From a virus: DNA of 22,466 nucleotides. Shown here piece by piece: positions 9,177-16,803 of this stretch (position 1 is its first letter; each line of letters opens with the position of its first letter). Both the position numbers and the translations under genes were made by a program. A model generated the notes under the pieces. That model worked only from the letters and a program-made list of their open reading frames with translations, was not told the DNA's origin and did not search any database. Location: the IMG/VR virus record IMGVR_UViG_3300028844_002816, positions 1-22,466 of that record; one strand, written 5' to 3'.

Positions 9177-9554
9177 ATGGAGAATAGTTTACTAGTACAC
9201 AAACATTTAATTGTTAGAGCAGAAGCTTCTCGTCCACCAATGGATGAAGAGCAACTAACGGAATGGATGAAAGAATTTGTAGAATCTATAAATATGAAAA
9301 TATTTATGGGTCCTTATGTAAAGTATTGTTCAATGCCAGGTAACAGAGGTATTACTGCAGTTGCAATTATTGAAACATCACACATCGCTATGCATATTTG
9401 GGATGAACCTAATCCTGCATTAATGCAGTTTGATGTTTATAGTTGTGGCGAGTTTGATGTAGAAAAGATTTGTGAAAAGATTAAAAAAGATTTTGATATT
9501 AAGAAAATAGAATATAAGTTCTTGAACCGCGAAACGGGATTACAAGATATTTAA
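9177..9554 (+). CDS. speD: SpeD-like pyruvoyl-dependent decarboxylase (S-adenosylmethionine decarboxylase family)
   Basis: A 125-residue protein matching the short bacterial/archaeal AdoMet decarboxylase fold. This family self-cleaves at an internal Ser to make a pyruvoyl cofactor, then decarboxylates S-adenosylmethionine for spermidine synthesis. The signature here is ETSHIAMHIWDE at residues 66-77, equivalent to the usual ESHISIHTWPE. Ser68 is the predicted pyruvoyl precursor, His73 the processing His, and Cys90 in DVYSCG the proton donor. The residue before Ser68 is Thr67, not the usual Glu, and there are two extra residues between the Ser and the Cys. Because family members with other substrates (arginine or ornithine) are known, the substrate is uncertain. 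It follows the lysis gene by nine bases and ends tail to tail with a minus-strand gene, stops overlapping by three bases. It is an auxiliary metabolic gene. Confidence 0.82.
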   Translation: MENSLLVHKHLIVRAEASRPPMDEEQLTEWMKEFVESINMKIFMGPYVKYCSMPGNRGITAVAIIETSHIAMHIWDEPNPALMQFDVYSCGEFDVEKICEKIKKDFDIKKIEYKFLNRETGLQDI

Positions 9555-9757
9555 CGACAGATACATCCAACAAAATTACCACTACCATCATTCATAATAT
9601 GTAAATTTAAACTATCAACATACCCAGATAATTTTTCTCTTAATATATTACAAAGATTTAAACAATCTACTTCTGCAGTTATAACTATACCTTCCATAAT
9701 TTCTTTTGTAACAGGTATTAGTTGATACAATCCATCATTTAAAATTATTAAATCCAA
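9551..9757 (-). CDS. Small hypothetical protein, downstream partner of the helicase
   Basis: A 68-residue protein read on the minus strand. Its ATG at 9757-9755 lies inside the end of the helicase gene, with a ten-base overlap, as expected for a coupled second gene. It contains four cysteines (VDCLNLCN in the middle and GCICR at the very end) and hydrophobic stretches, but no clear signal peptide or metal-site spacing. I do not recognise the family. Its TAA overlaps that of the + strand speD-like gene, so two transcription units converge with no space between them. The overlap and open frame make it likely real, but the evidence is only positional. Confidence 0.6.
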   Translation of the reverse strand: MDLIILNDGLYQLIPVTKEIMEGIVITAEVDCLNLCNILREKLSGYVDSLNLHIMNDGSGNFVGCICR

Positions 9758-11181
9758 TCTCTTAACTCCTCTCCCATAATTTCACTAGCAATATTTATTT
9801 TTTTACGCAAAGCTTTTTTAATTTTTTCATCAACAGTTTTTGGTGCTACGATATCAACATATGTTACAGATTTTTTCTGACCAATTCTATGTGCTCTATC
9901 TTCTGATTGTAATCTTTTCTCAAGATCATAACCATTAGAATAATAAATAACATTACTTGCAGCAGTCAAAGTTATACCATAACCACCCGTTTGTGGATTA
10001 CCAACAAAAAATTTAACAGGAGAATCGGGATCTTGAAACTTCTCAATAGCTTCTTGTCTTTTTTCTGACGAAATAGCACCATAATATTGTACTACAGAAT
10101 TTTCTCCGTGTTTTTTTTTAACTTCTTTTACAATATGTTCTATGTCATAGATATAGTTAGCCCAAATAATAGCCTTACCTTCCATTTCATCAATAACATT
10201 TAACAGCTCATCTAATCTATTATTTTTAATCTCGGTTATTGTACCATCATCATTCTTTAAATGACCACAAGTGATCTGATGCAAACGCATCATTTGTGTA
10301 AGCACGTGGGGTGCTGTTGCCATCTTACCTTTTAAAGAAGCGAGAGCCGCGGATTTCATAGTAGAATAAGCCTTACCTTGTTCTTCAGTAAGTTCTACTT
10401 GTCGTTCAATATATATTTTTTCTGGTAAATCTAGACAATGTTCTTTTAAAACTCTGTAAGAAAAAGCTTTTAAAATTTCTGCTAATTCATCTAATCTCTT
10501 ATAACCACCTACAATTTGTACTCTACGGCCACCAAAATTTCTATCTAACATATTGGCGTATCTGTTTCTAAAAGTATAATAAGAAGTAAAACCTAGTAAG
10601 TGTTCATTTAAAAAAACACATTGAGTATATAAATCTAACGGTGATTTAGTTACAGGAGAACCTGTAAGTATTCTTCTGTAGTTAGCAAGTTTACCAATAG
10701 ACAAAATAGATTTAGTTCTTTTAGCAGTAGGTGTTTTAATACTTGTTGATTCATCAATAGCCATTAAAGTTCTATGTGTTCTTAAAAATTTACCTGCAAA
10801 ATCTAAACCTTTTTTAGTACTGAATGCTTCTACATTCATAATTAAAATATGAAGATCATATCCTGTTTCAAATAACGAATCATATTCTTTTTGTTTTGTT
10901 TTAGAAGTTAAAGCTGTCCATAATACCATCTTGGGTTGTATGTGACTAGCCAAATGTGTTGGAATTTCTTGAGACATCCAATTTCTATAAACACCTTTTG
11001 GTGCTATAATTAATGCCCCATTTATTTTACCTTTATCATAAAGCATAGCTATATTATCTACTAACACTTTAGATTTACCTGTACCCATTTCCATAAAATA
11101 ACCATATTCAGTTTTATCCCACGATTTTTCTAACGCAGTTAATTGATGTGCATATGGTTTAGTTTTAAATTTATAATCCAT
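9748..11181 (-). CDS. SNF2-family (superfamily 2) DNA helicase / translocase
   Basis: A 477-residue protein when started at the ATG at 11181-11179. A longer reading from TTG at 11208 would begin inside the promoter -10 box, so it is unlikely. Helicase signatures appear in order: a Q-like YAHQ near residues 10-13, motif I GTGKS at 33-37, motif Ia IIAPKGVYRNW, motif II DEST at 143-146, motif III LTGSP at 172-176, and motif VI RAHRIGQ at 429-435. This set is typical of SNF2-like ATPases, which pump along double-stranded DNA. In phages these may remodel replication forks or displace bound proteins. It is the first gene of a two-gene minus-strand unit surrounded by + strand genes, with its own promoter. 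The role in phage replication is inferred from the adjoining primase and polymerase genes. Confidence 0.9.
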   Translation of the reverse strand: MDYKFKTKPYAHQLTALEKSWDKTEYGYFMEMGTGKSKVLVDNIAMLYDKGKINGALIIAPKGVYRNWMSQEIPTHLASHIQPKMVLWTALTSKTKQKEYDSLFETGYDLHILIMNVEAFSTKKGLDFAGKFLRTHRTLMAIDESTSIKTPTAKRTKSILSIGKLANYRRILTGSPVTKSPLDLYTQCVFLNEHLLGFTSYYTFRNRYANMLDRNFGGRRVQIVGGYKRLDELAEILKAFSYRVLKEHCLDLPEKIYIERQVELTEEQGKAYSTMKSAALASLKGKMATAPHVLTQMMRLHQITCGHLKNDDGTITEIKNNRLDELLNVIDEMEGKAIIWANYIYDIEHIVKEVKKKHGENSVVQYYGAISSEKRQEAIEKFQDPDSPVKFFVGNPQTGGYGITLTAASNVIYYSNGYDLEKRLQSEDRAHRIGQKKSVTYVDIVAPKTVDEKIKKALRKKINIASEIMGEELRDWI

Positions 11182-11201
11182 AATTATTTTATTCTTTCTA
11201 G

Positions 11202-11229
11202 TTGACAATTATATAAACCCTATGTTAAT
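11202..11229 (+). promoter_or_regulatory. Forward promoter for the replication block, overlapping the reverse promoter
   Basis: A perfect TTGACA at 11202-11207 is followed after 16 bases by GTTAAT at 11224-11229, which matches four of six bases of the -10 consensus. A start near 11236 would leave about 35 bases before the ATG at 11271. The two -35 boxes are an inverted pair, each lying at the other's start site, so the two promoters could not be occupied at once. The forward -10 is weak, so this promoter may need an activator. Confidence 0.4.
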
Positions 11230-11238
11230 GTCTGTCAA
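11208..11238 (-). promoter_or_regulatory. Sigma-70-like promoter for the minus-strand helicase unit
   Basis: Read on the minus strand, a perfect TTGACA occupies 11238-11233. TATAAT lies at 11213-11208 with a 19-base spacer. TATATA, two bases earlier at 11215-11210, gives the ideal 17-base spacer. Transcription would start near 11202, about 20 bases before the ATG at 11181. This supports that ATG over the TTG at 11208, which is part of the -10 box. Confidence 0.6.
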
Positions 11239-11270
11239 TAGAATAATAGAATTAAATAGAAAGTTAAAAA

Positions 11271-11678
11271 ATGAAAAATAAAATATTTGAATTATATAAA
11301 CCAAAATCTTTGGCAGAGTTTTTACAATTCTATAAAGACCATCCTGAAGAAAAATTTGTTTATGTATTACAACATCCACCAGCTAATATAAATATATTAG
11401 GTGCATCTGATTTTGGATATCTAGTTATTTGTTTGCCTAACTATGGTCCAGATTCTCAAATAATATTTTCTTCAAGTCCTTTTGTTTTTAAAATGCAAAA
11501 AAATTTAAGAGACTTTAGAGAACAAGATTATGTATTGCTAACAGGAGATCCAGCTATTATAGGTATTTCTTGTGCAATCGTTTGTGATAAAACAAACGGT
11601 AAATTTAATCTCTTGAAATGGGATCGACGAGAGAGTAAATACTATCCAATAAATTTCGATCTCTATCAGAAAGGATAA
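11271..11678 (+). CDS. Hypothetical protein, first gene of the replication block
   Basis: A 135-residue soluble-looking protein with a mix of beta-type hydrophobic segments (FVYVLQHPP, YLVICLPNYG, IIGISCAIVCD) and no membrane span long enough to be certain. I do not recognise the family. It starts about 35 bases downstream of the predicted forward promoter start and ends two bases before the next gene. The position at the head of the early-looking operon, before the coiled-coil and ssDNA-binding genes, suggests an early function, but this is inference. The coding pattern (AGA, AAA, TTA use) matches its neighbours, so the gene itself is well supported. Confidence 0.78.
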   Translation: MKNKIFELYKPKSLAEFLQFYKDHPEEKFVYVLQHPPANINILGASDFGYLVICLPNYGPDSQIIFSSSPFVFKMQKNLRDFREQDYVLLTGDPAIIGISCAIVCDKTNGKFNLLKWDRRESKYYPINFDLYQKG

Positions 11679-11680
11679 AT

Positions 11681-12247
11681 ATGAGTAATGAAGTAAATGA
11701 AATGATGATAAAAGATTCTAAAGATCTTTTAGATTCAGTTGAGGTAACTACTATAGCTGCAGAGTGTCAGAAGTTAAAACAAAAAGAAGACGAGATTGCA
11801 GATCTAGAAGAAAAGTTAAAATCTAAAAAACAAGAGGCAGATGATATTAGTTCTAGAGTTATACCAGAACTATTGGCAGAACAAAACTTAACTGAAATAA
11901 AGTTAGGTGATGGATCTGCAGTAACAGTTAAAAAAGAATTTAGGTGTACTCTTCCAAAAGATGAAGTGAAGAGAGAAGCAGCCTATCAATGGCTTCGTGA
12001 CAATAAGTTAGAGGATATTATTAAAAACAATGTCTTTGTAACTTTTGGTCGTGGGGAAGATGACAAGGCAGAGCAATTGCTCAACCTTGCGGCAGAAAAT
12101 GGCTTTCAACCACAACAGAAATCTGATGTGGCTTGGGCTACTTTAACTGCCCTGTTTAAGGAGCGTGTCGAGGCCGGTCTCGACATGCCTTCTGAAGTCT
12201 TTAATACATGGATTAAAGATAAAACTAAAATAAGCCGGAAAAAATAA
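11681..12247 (+). CDS. Coiled-coil protein of unknown function in the replication block
   Basis: A 188-residue protein. Residues about 25-60 form a clear heptad-like coiled coil rich in Lys, Glu and Leu (QKEDEIADLEEKLKSKKQEA). A compact domain follows, with GDGSAVTVKKEFRCTLP near residues 85-100, AYQWLRDNKLEDI near 108-120 and FVTFGRGED near 127-135. It ends in a basic tail KISRKK. I do not recognise a named family. It sits immediately before the presumed ssDNA-binding gene and is separated from it by 12 bases that hold the GGAGGA ribosome site. A DNA-metabolism role is inferred from place only. The last third has a higher GC content than the first, including two short palindromes at 12071-12082 and 12166-12185. 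Confidence 0.78.
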   Translation: MSNEVNEMMIKDSKDLLDSVEVTTIAAECQKLKQKEDEIADLEEKLKSKKQEADDISSRVIPELLAEQNLTEIKLGDGSAVTVKKEFRCTLPKDEVKREAAYQWLRDNKLEDIIKNNVFVTFGRGEDDKAEQLLNLAAENGFQPQQKSDVAWATLTALFKERVEAGLDMPSEVFNTWIKDKTKISRKK

Positions 12248-12259
12248 TGGAGGAAAATA

Positions 12260-13033
12260 ATGGCTAATGAAGTAATGGCTAAAAAAGACACTGGGTCAGT
12301 TGCCTTGTTTGGTAATGATGCAGCTACAGGATTTGAGAACATGACGCAAGAAGATATGGCGTTACCGTTTGTAAGAATCCTAGGACAATTATCACCACAG
12401 GTAACTGATGGTGATGCAAAGTATATAGAAGGTGCCAAACCTGGTATGATCTATAATACTGTTACCAGCGAACTGTTCGATGGTAAGAAAGGTATCAAGA
12501 TAATTCCTTGTTACTACAAAAAAGATTATCCAGAATGGTCGGATAGAGGGGATGGACCAGGTGCTCCGGTTGCTATCCACTTGCCGAACAGTCCGATAAT
12601 CGCAACAGGTAAGAGAGATGGATCTAAAATTAGATTACCTAATGGTAACTATTTAGAAGAGACAGCTTCTTACTATGTAATGATTGAGACAAAAACAGGG
12701 GGTTATACTCCTGCTTTGATTACTATGAAATCAACTCAATTAAACGTCAGTAAAAAATGGAATTCTATGATGAAAACCATACAAATATCTGACGGAAAAG
12801 GTGGATTTATAATCCCACCAATGCATGGGGTTGTGTATAATTTATCATCTACACTACAAAAGAACGATAAAGGTTCTTGGTATGGATGGGTTGTTACACA
12901 AGACAGAATTTTAGGACAGGAAGATAAGTCTTTGTATTTAAGTGCAAAAGACTTTTCTGGCAATGTCTCTAAAGGAAACGTGCAAACAAAAGCAGATGTG
13001 GAAGAGGTTGCTAAAGATAGTACTCCGTACTAA
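12260..13033 (+). CDS. Probable single-stranded DNA-binding protein
   Basis: A 257-residue protein with a strong ribosome site GGAGGA at 12249-12254. The first 35 residues are followed by a beta-rich core with many aromatic and basic residues (GIKIIPCYYKKDYPEW, ASYYVMIETKTGG, WYGWVVTQDR). A mildly acidic tail (VEEVAKDSTPY) completes it. Phage ssDNA-binding proteins often combine an OB-like barrel with an acidic tail that contacts polymerase and primase. The tail here is only weakly acidic. I recall similar proteins next to primase genes in marine phages being annotated this way, but no diagnostic motif proves it. It is the last gene before a hairpin terminator and lies just upstream of the primase. 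A strong, highly expressed early gene with its own terminator fits a stoichiometric DNA-binding protein. Confidence 0.6.
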   Translation: MANEVMAKKDTGSVALFGNDAATGFENMTQEDMALPFVRILGQLSPQVTDGDAKYIEGAKPGMIYNTVTSELFDGKKGIKIIPCYYKKDYPEWSDRGDGPGAPVAIHLPNSPIIATGKRDGSKIRLPNGNYLEETASYYVMIETKTGGYTPALITMKSTQLNVSKKWNSMMKTIQISDGKGGFIIPPMHGVVYNLSSTLQKNDKGSWYGWVVTQDRILGQEDKSLYLSAKDFSGNVSKGNVQTKADVEEVAKDSTPY

Positions 13034-13043
13034 ATTTAGTTCG

Positions 13044-13066
13044 AAGGGGATCGCAAGATCCCCTTT
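13044..13066 (+). terminator. Hairpin terminator after the ssDNA-binding gene
   Basis: A nine-base perfect stem: AAGGGGATC at 13044-13052 pairs with GATCCCCTT at 13057-13065 around the very stable tetraloop GCAA. Only three T residues follow before the run breaks (TTTACAAATT), so termination may be partial, allowing read-through to the primase gene 16 bases on. It could also act as an mRNA-stabilising hairpin. Confidence 0.7.
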
Positions 13067-13081
13067 ACAAATTCAATAGAA

Positions 13082-14617
13082 ATGATAATGAAAAAAGATA
13101 AATTCAAAAATATATTTAGTGGATTAACTATAGCATATGGACAATATCAACCAGGTGAACGTGGCTCAAACGGAAAGCAACAAGGAAAAGCTTTTATTGT
13201 TCGTAAACCAGTCACCGACGAACTCTGGGAAAGACATCTCAATGGAGAAGGAGCTGCCCTTGGGATTATCCCTATCACAGAAAATAATGATTGTAGGTGG
13301 GGGTGCATTGATATTGACGAATATAACTTTGATCACGCTGGCCTCGTTAAAAGTATTAGGGATCTTAAACTCCCATTAATAGTCTGCCGATCTAAATCTG
13401 GTGGAGCGCATGTATTTTTATTTACCAAAGAAAATATTCCTGCATCTTTGATGCAATCTAAATTAAAACAATTTGCAAAAGTTTTAGGATACGAAGGTTC
13501 AGAAATATTTCCTAAACAAACAGAAATATTAGTGGAACGTGGTGACACTGGTAATTTCTTAAACTTACCTTACCACAATGAAACGAAAGGATTACGATAT
13601 GCTATCAACGATAATGGCTCCTCTTGTACACTTGAGGAATTTTTTCAGCTCTATGATGTTTACAGCTGCAGTAAAGAGACCGTTGAAAAAATTAAAACGG
13701 AAGAAAAAAAAGTAGATGAAGCATTTCCAAGTGGTCCTCCTTGTTTAAACAAATTGGCATCAATAGGTTTTGGGGAGGGCTCAAGGAATAATGCATTGTT
13801 TAACATTGCTGTTTATTATAAACAATCACATCCTGATAGTTGGGAAGATGAAATAGTAAAAGCCAATATGAAATATATGGAACCTGCATTGAGCAACAAT
13901 GAAGTTCAACAATTAATTAAATCAGTAAACAGAAAAGGTTATGACAAGTATAGATGTAAAGATGCACCTATTAATTCTGTATGTCAGTCTGGTTTATGTA
14001 GAACAAAAAGATTTGGTGTAGGATTTGGTGAAGAAGAAATGCCTATATTAGCAAACCTTACAAAATATACTTCTAATCCTCCACAATGGTTTTTAAACGT
14101 AGGAGATAAGAGAATAGAATTAAAATCAGAACAACTTTACAATCCAGGTATGTTTGCATTAGCTTGCCTAGATCAAGCTAACTCTATTATACCGGTACCT
14201 AAACCTAAAGATTGGAAACAACATTTTTTAAAACCAATGATGACTAATATTCAAGAGATAGAACCTTTAGAATCATTGGATCCTACAAACGAACTTACAG
14301 GATTACTTCAAGATTGGACTACCAATAGACAAGCTGCAAGAACTATGGATGATATTTTTAATAAGTTACCATTTACAGATGACAAAAGAGAATTTACATA
14401 TTTTAGAATGGAAGACTTCTATAATTTTTGTAAAAAGAATCATTGGGATATGGATAAAATTAAAACAGGAAATTTAATTAAAAGATTAGAAAATATATTT
14501 GTAGAAGAAATTAGAATGACAATTAAAAAACAACAACCAAGACTAATTAAAATAAAAACTATGAAAAAAATAGATGCAACCCTATCTAAAATTGCTTACC
14601 AACAGGATAATTTTTAA
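13082..14617 (+). CDS. Archaeo-eukaryotic-type DNA primase (TOTE-like) with PriCT-like C-terminal region
   Basis: A 511-residue protein. The N-terminal half matches the AEP primase fold as seen in TOTE-type primases. The metal-binding DxD is Asp77 and Asp79 in WGCIDIDEY, the SxxxH motif is SKSGGAHVF at about 104-112, and a strand with TEILVERGDTGNFLNLPYHN lies at about 157-177. From about 240 a helical region with GEGSRNNALFNIAVYY resembles the primase C-terminal PriCT domain. A Cys cluster (CKDAPINSVCQSGLC, about 298-313) may bind zinc. The family makes RNA or DNA primers on single strands for polymerase. The ATG at 13082 is taken, but an ATG at 13088 is equally possible because no strong ribosome site is seen. 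It follows the ssDNA-binding gene and its stop overlaps the HNH gene start. Confidence 0.85.
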   Translation: MIMKKDKFKNIFSGLTIAYGQYQPGERGSNGKQQGKAFIVRKPVTDELWERHLNGEGAALGIIPITENNDCRWGCIDIDEYNFDHAGLVKSIRDLKLPLIVCRSKSGGAHVFLFTKENIPASLMQSKLKQFAKVLGYEGSEIFPKQTEILVERGDTGNFLNLPYHNETKGLRYAINDNGSSCTLEEFFQLYDVYSCSKETVEKIKTEEKKVDEAFPSGPPCLNKLASIGFGEGSRNNALFNIAVYYKQSHPDSWEDEIVKANMKYMEPALSNNEVQQLIKSVNRKGYDKYRCKDAPINSVCQSGLCRTKRFGVGFGEEEMPILANLTKYTSNPPQWFLNVGDKRIELKSEQLYNPGMFALACLDQANSIIPVPKPKDWKQHFLKPMMTNIQEIEPLESLDPTNELTGLLQDWTTNRQAARTMDDIFNKLPFTDDKREFTYFRMEDFYNFCKKNHWDMDKIKTGNLIKRLENIFVEEIRMTIKKQQPRLIKIKTMKKIDATLSKIAYQQDNF

Positions 14618-15168
14618 TGAAAAAAGATCAATTAAATTTATTTAAAGAACCTAGTAAATTAAAAGTAGGAGTTGATTATAATACCGTAGATGTTGCTAGT
14701 ATTATTCCTAATCATAATATAGTTCCTAATAGATATTTTATGAAACCTACAGGAGGATTACATCCTTTTGCTGTATTCCATGAAAGATTAAATACAGGAG
14801 ATTTTCCATATATTATTAATACAAATTATAAAGGTAAAGGAACAAGTAAAGTCCAACATGTAGTTATCAGAGATACCATAGAATATCCATATGTAATGTT
14901 ACAATCATTGGATAAAAGAAAAAATAACAATAGTTTAAAAAGTGTAAGTATTTGTATTCACAAGTTAGCAGCTAGAGCTTTTCTAGATCCAGATCATTTA
15001 GACCCATATGATTATGATATAACTGTAGTAGATCATATTGATGGAAAACCTTGGAACTATAGACTTAAAAATTTAAGATTTGTAACAAGATCTGAAAATT
15101 CTAAAGGTGCTAGAGTAAGAACTAAAGAAGAAATATTTAAAATAGGATTGATGAAAGGATTGTTTTAG
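14617..15168 (+). CDS. HNH endonuclease, homing type
   Basis: A 183-residue protein. The C-terminal half has the HNH_3-type signature: IHKLAARAFLDP, then VVDHIDGKPWNYRLKNL, then RFVTRSENSKG, with the paired His and Asn residues expected in the beta-beta-alpha metal finger. The N-terminal 100 residues hold a beta-rich region of unclear family. Such enzymes nick or cut DNA with low specificity and often sit as free-standing mobile genes among phage replication genes. Its ATG overlaps the primase stop by one base (TAATG), and its own TAG shares a base with the next gene's GTG, so it is fully knitted into the operon. It may be domesticated rather than an active invader. The target site is unknown. 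Confidence 0.85.
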   Translation: MKKDQLNLFKEPSKLKVGVDYNTVDVASIIPNHNIVPNRYFMKPTGGLHPFAVFHERLNTGDFPYIINTNYKGKGTSKVQHVVIRDTIEYPYVMLQSLDKRKNNNSLKSVSICIHKLAARAFLDPDHLDPYDYDITVVDHIDGKPWNYRLKNLRFVTRSENSKGARVRTKEEIFKIGLMKGLF

Positions 15169-15362
15169 TGAAGTATTCTAAAGACGTAGGTATTAATTGG
15201 CACCTTCGAATGAGAAAAGAAATACAAGTATTAAAAGATGAATTAGAAATTACACAAACAAAATTAAGAATATCAGAAAGGAAACTAAAAAAATATGAAG
15301 ACAATAATATTAGGACCACCAGGAACAGGAAAAACAACAACGTTGTTAAATTTAGTGGATGA
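15168..15362 (+). CDS. Small coiled-coil protein upstream of and overlapping the UvrD-like helicase
   Basis: A 64-residue, highly charged helical protein (QVLKDELEITQTKLRISERK forms heptads of Leu and Ile). It begins with a GTG at 15168 that shares its G with the TAG of the HNH gene. It runs 68 bases into the start of the helicase gene in another frame. I do not recognise the family. The end region, where it overlaps the helicase P-loop codons, is low in confidence because those bases are constrained by the helicase. The coupled start and clean coiled coil make a real gene more likely than chance. Confidence 0.55.
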   Translation: MKYSKDVGINWHLRMRKEIQVLKDELEITQTKLRISERKLKKYEDNNIRTTRNRKNNNVVKFSG

Positions 15363-16803
15363 ATTTATTCAACAAGGAGTTAGACCTAAACAAATAGGTT
15401 ACTTTTCTTTTACAAGGAAAGCAGCTACAGAAGCGGCAAACAGAGCAGCAGATAAATTTGCTTTAGATATAGATAATGATCTAGACAACTTTAGAACTTT
15501 ACACTCCTATGCATTTAGAGAATTAGGAATGACTAAAGAGAAGATGATGAAACCCGAAGACTATAAAGAATTTGGACAGAAATGTGGCATACCAATTAAG
15601 ACTGCTTCTTATTCTGCAGATGATGGTACCTTTAATTCTGATAATGAATATCTTACAATAATAAATACAGCTGCAGTTAAACGTATGGATCTATTGGAGT
15701 ATTATGATTCACGACAAAACATATTAGATATAGAAAGAAGCACATTATTTTTATTAGCAGAAGAACTTAAAAGATTTAAAAAAGAAAAAGGTTTGAAAGA
15801 CTTTAATGACTTATTAGAAAATTTTATACAGAAGGATATTAATCCTAAATTTGAAGTATTGTTTATAGATGAAGCGCAGGACTTATCTTTAATACAATGG
15901 GATATGGTTAGAAAACTTTGGACAAACGCTAACAAAACTTACATTGCAGGAGATGATGACCAAGCAATATTTAAATGGGCAGGTGCAGATGTAGATCACT
16001 TCATAGCTTTAAAAGAAGAAGTAGATGATATCAAAACATTAGAACAATCATATAGAATACCAGGTGGACCAATACACGAACTATCTCAACATATAATTAG
16101 TAAGGTACAAAATAGATTTGATAAACAATATAGACCAAGAGATGATGAGGGAATCTTAAAAAGATATTCTGATATTACACAAGTAGATATGTCTCAAGGT
16201 AATTGGTTAGTACTATCTTCAGCTAATTATTTTTTAGATGATGTAAAAGATTTATGTGAACTGCAAGGATGGTATTATCAATACAAAGGAAGAAATTCTA
16301 TATCTCTTAAATTATTATTAGCATTAAACAATTGGGAATCATGGCGTAAAGAAGGCACCTTAAATCATTTAGAAATAAAAAATATTTATGAATATCTTGG
16401 ATCAAATGTATTAGAAGGATTTAGAAAAGGTAAAACATTACACGCTGATGACAAATATACATTACAAGACTGTCAAGAGAAACACGGACTAATAACTGAT
16501 AAGGTTTGGTATGAATCTTTTGAAGGTTTAGATACTCTCACAGAAAACTATATTCGTAATATGAGGGCGAATGGAGAGCAAATAAATAAAAATCCTCGTA
16601 TAACAATGTCAACTATACACGGAGCGAAAGGAGGAGAAGCCGATAAAGTTTTGCTTATGCAGGACTTAACTAATGCAGCACTAGAAACGTTTAGTCACGA
16701 CCCAGATGAATTACATAGATTATTTTATACTGGAGCGACGAGAGCGAAGCGTGAATTGCATGTTTTGGATCCAAAAAACTTTGATCGGGCTTATATATTA
16801 TGA
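15295..16803 (+). CDS. UvrD/PcrA-like superfamily 1 DNA helicase
   Basis: A 502-residue protein with the full set of SF1A motifs: motif I GPPGTGKT at residues 7-14, motif Ia FSFTRKAA near 37-44, TLHSYAFRELG, motif II DEAQD at 192-196, motif III AGDDDQAIFKWAG near 219-231, motif IV QSYRIPGG near 257, motif V STIHGAKGGEADKV near 440, and motif VI FYTGATRAKREL near 480. It is shorter than cellular UvrD and seems to lack large 1B/2B insertions. These enzymes unwind DNA 3' to 5' in repair, recombination or replication. The ATG at 15295 is taken because the P-loop follows directly. It sits between the HNH gene and small genes, and ends with a four-base ATGA overlap. With no DnaB-type helicase in view, it is a candidate fork helicase. 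Confidence 0.9.
   Translation: MKTIILGPPGTGKTTTLLNLVDEFIQQGVRPKQIGYFSFTRKAATEAANRAADKFALDIDNDLDNFRTLHSYAFRELGMTKEKMMKPEDYKEFGQKCGIPIKTASYSADDGTFNSDNEYLTIINTAAVKRMDLLEYYDSRQNILDIERSTLFLLAEELKRFKKEKGLKDFNDLLENFIQKDINPKFEVLFIDEAQDLSLIQWDMVRKLWTNANKTYIAGDDDQAIFKWAGADVDHFIALKEEVDDIKTLEQSYRIPGGPIHELSQHIISKVQNRFDKQYRPRDDEGILKRYSDITQVDMSQGNWLVLSSANYFLDDVKDLCELQGWYYQYKGRNSISLKLLLALNNWESWRKEGTLNHLEIKNIYEYLGSNVLEGFRKGKTLHADDKYTLQDCQEKHGLITDKVWYESFEGLDTLTENYIRNMRANGEQINKNPRITMSTIHGAKGGEADKVLLMQDLTNAALETFSHDPDELHRLFYTGATRAKRELHVLDPKNFDRAYIL

Noticed and set aside
11182-11208. TTG start giving a 486-residue SNF2 helicase
   Set aside because: The TTG lies in the -10 box of the reverse promoter; transcription would begin after it, so the ATG at 11181 was taken.
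12166-12185. Seven-base inverted repeat around TGTCGAG/CTCGACA and a 12-base palindrome at 12071-12082
   Set aside because: Palindromes of this size are expected several times in a window this long, and both lie within coding sequence.
13137-13379. An 80-residue second frame inside the primase gene
   Set aside because: It overlaps the catalytic primase region, and no ribosome site is seen before its ATG.
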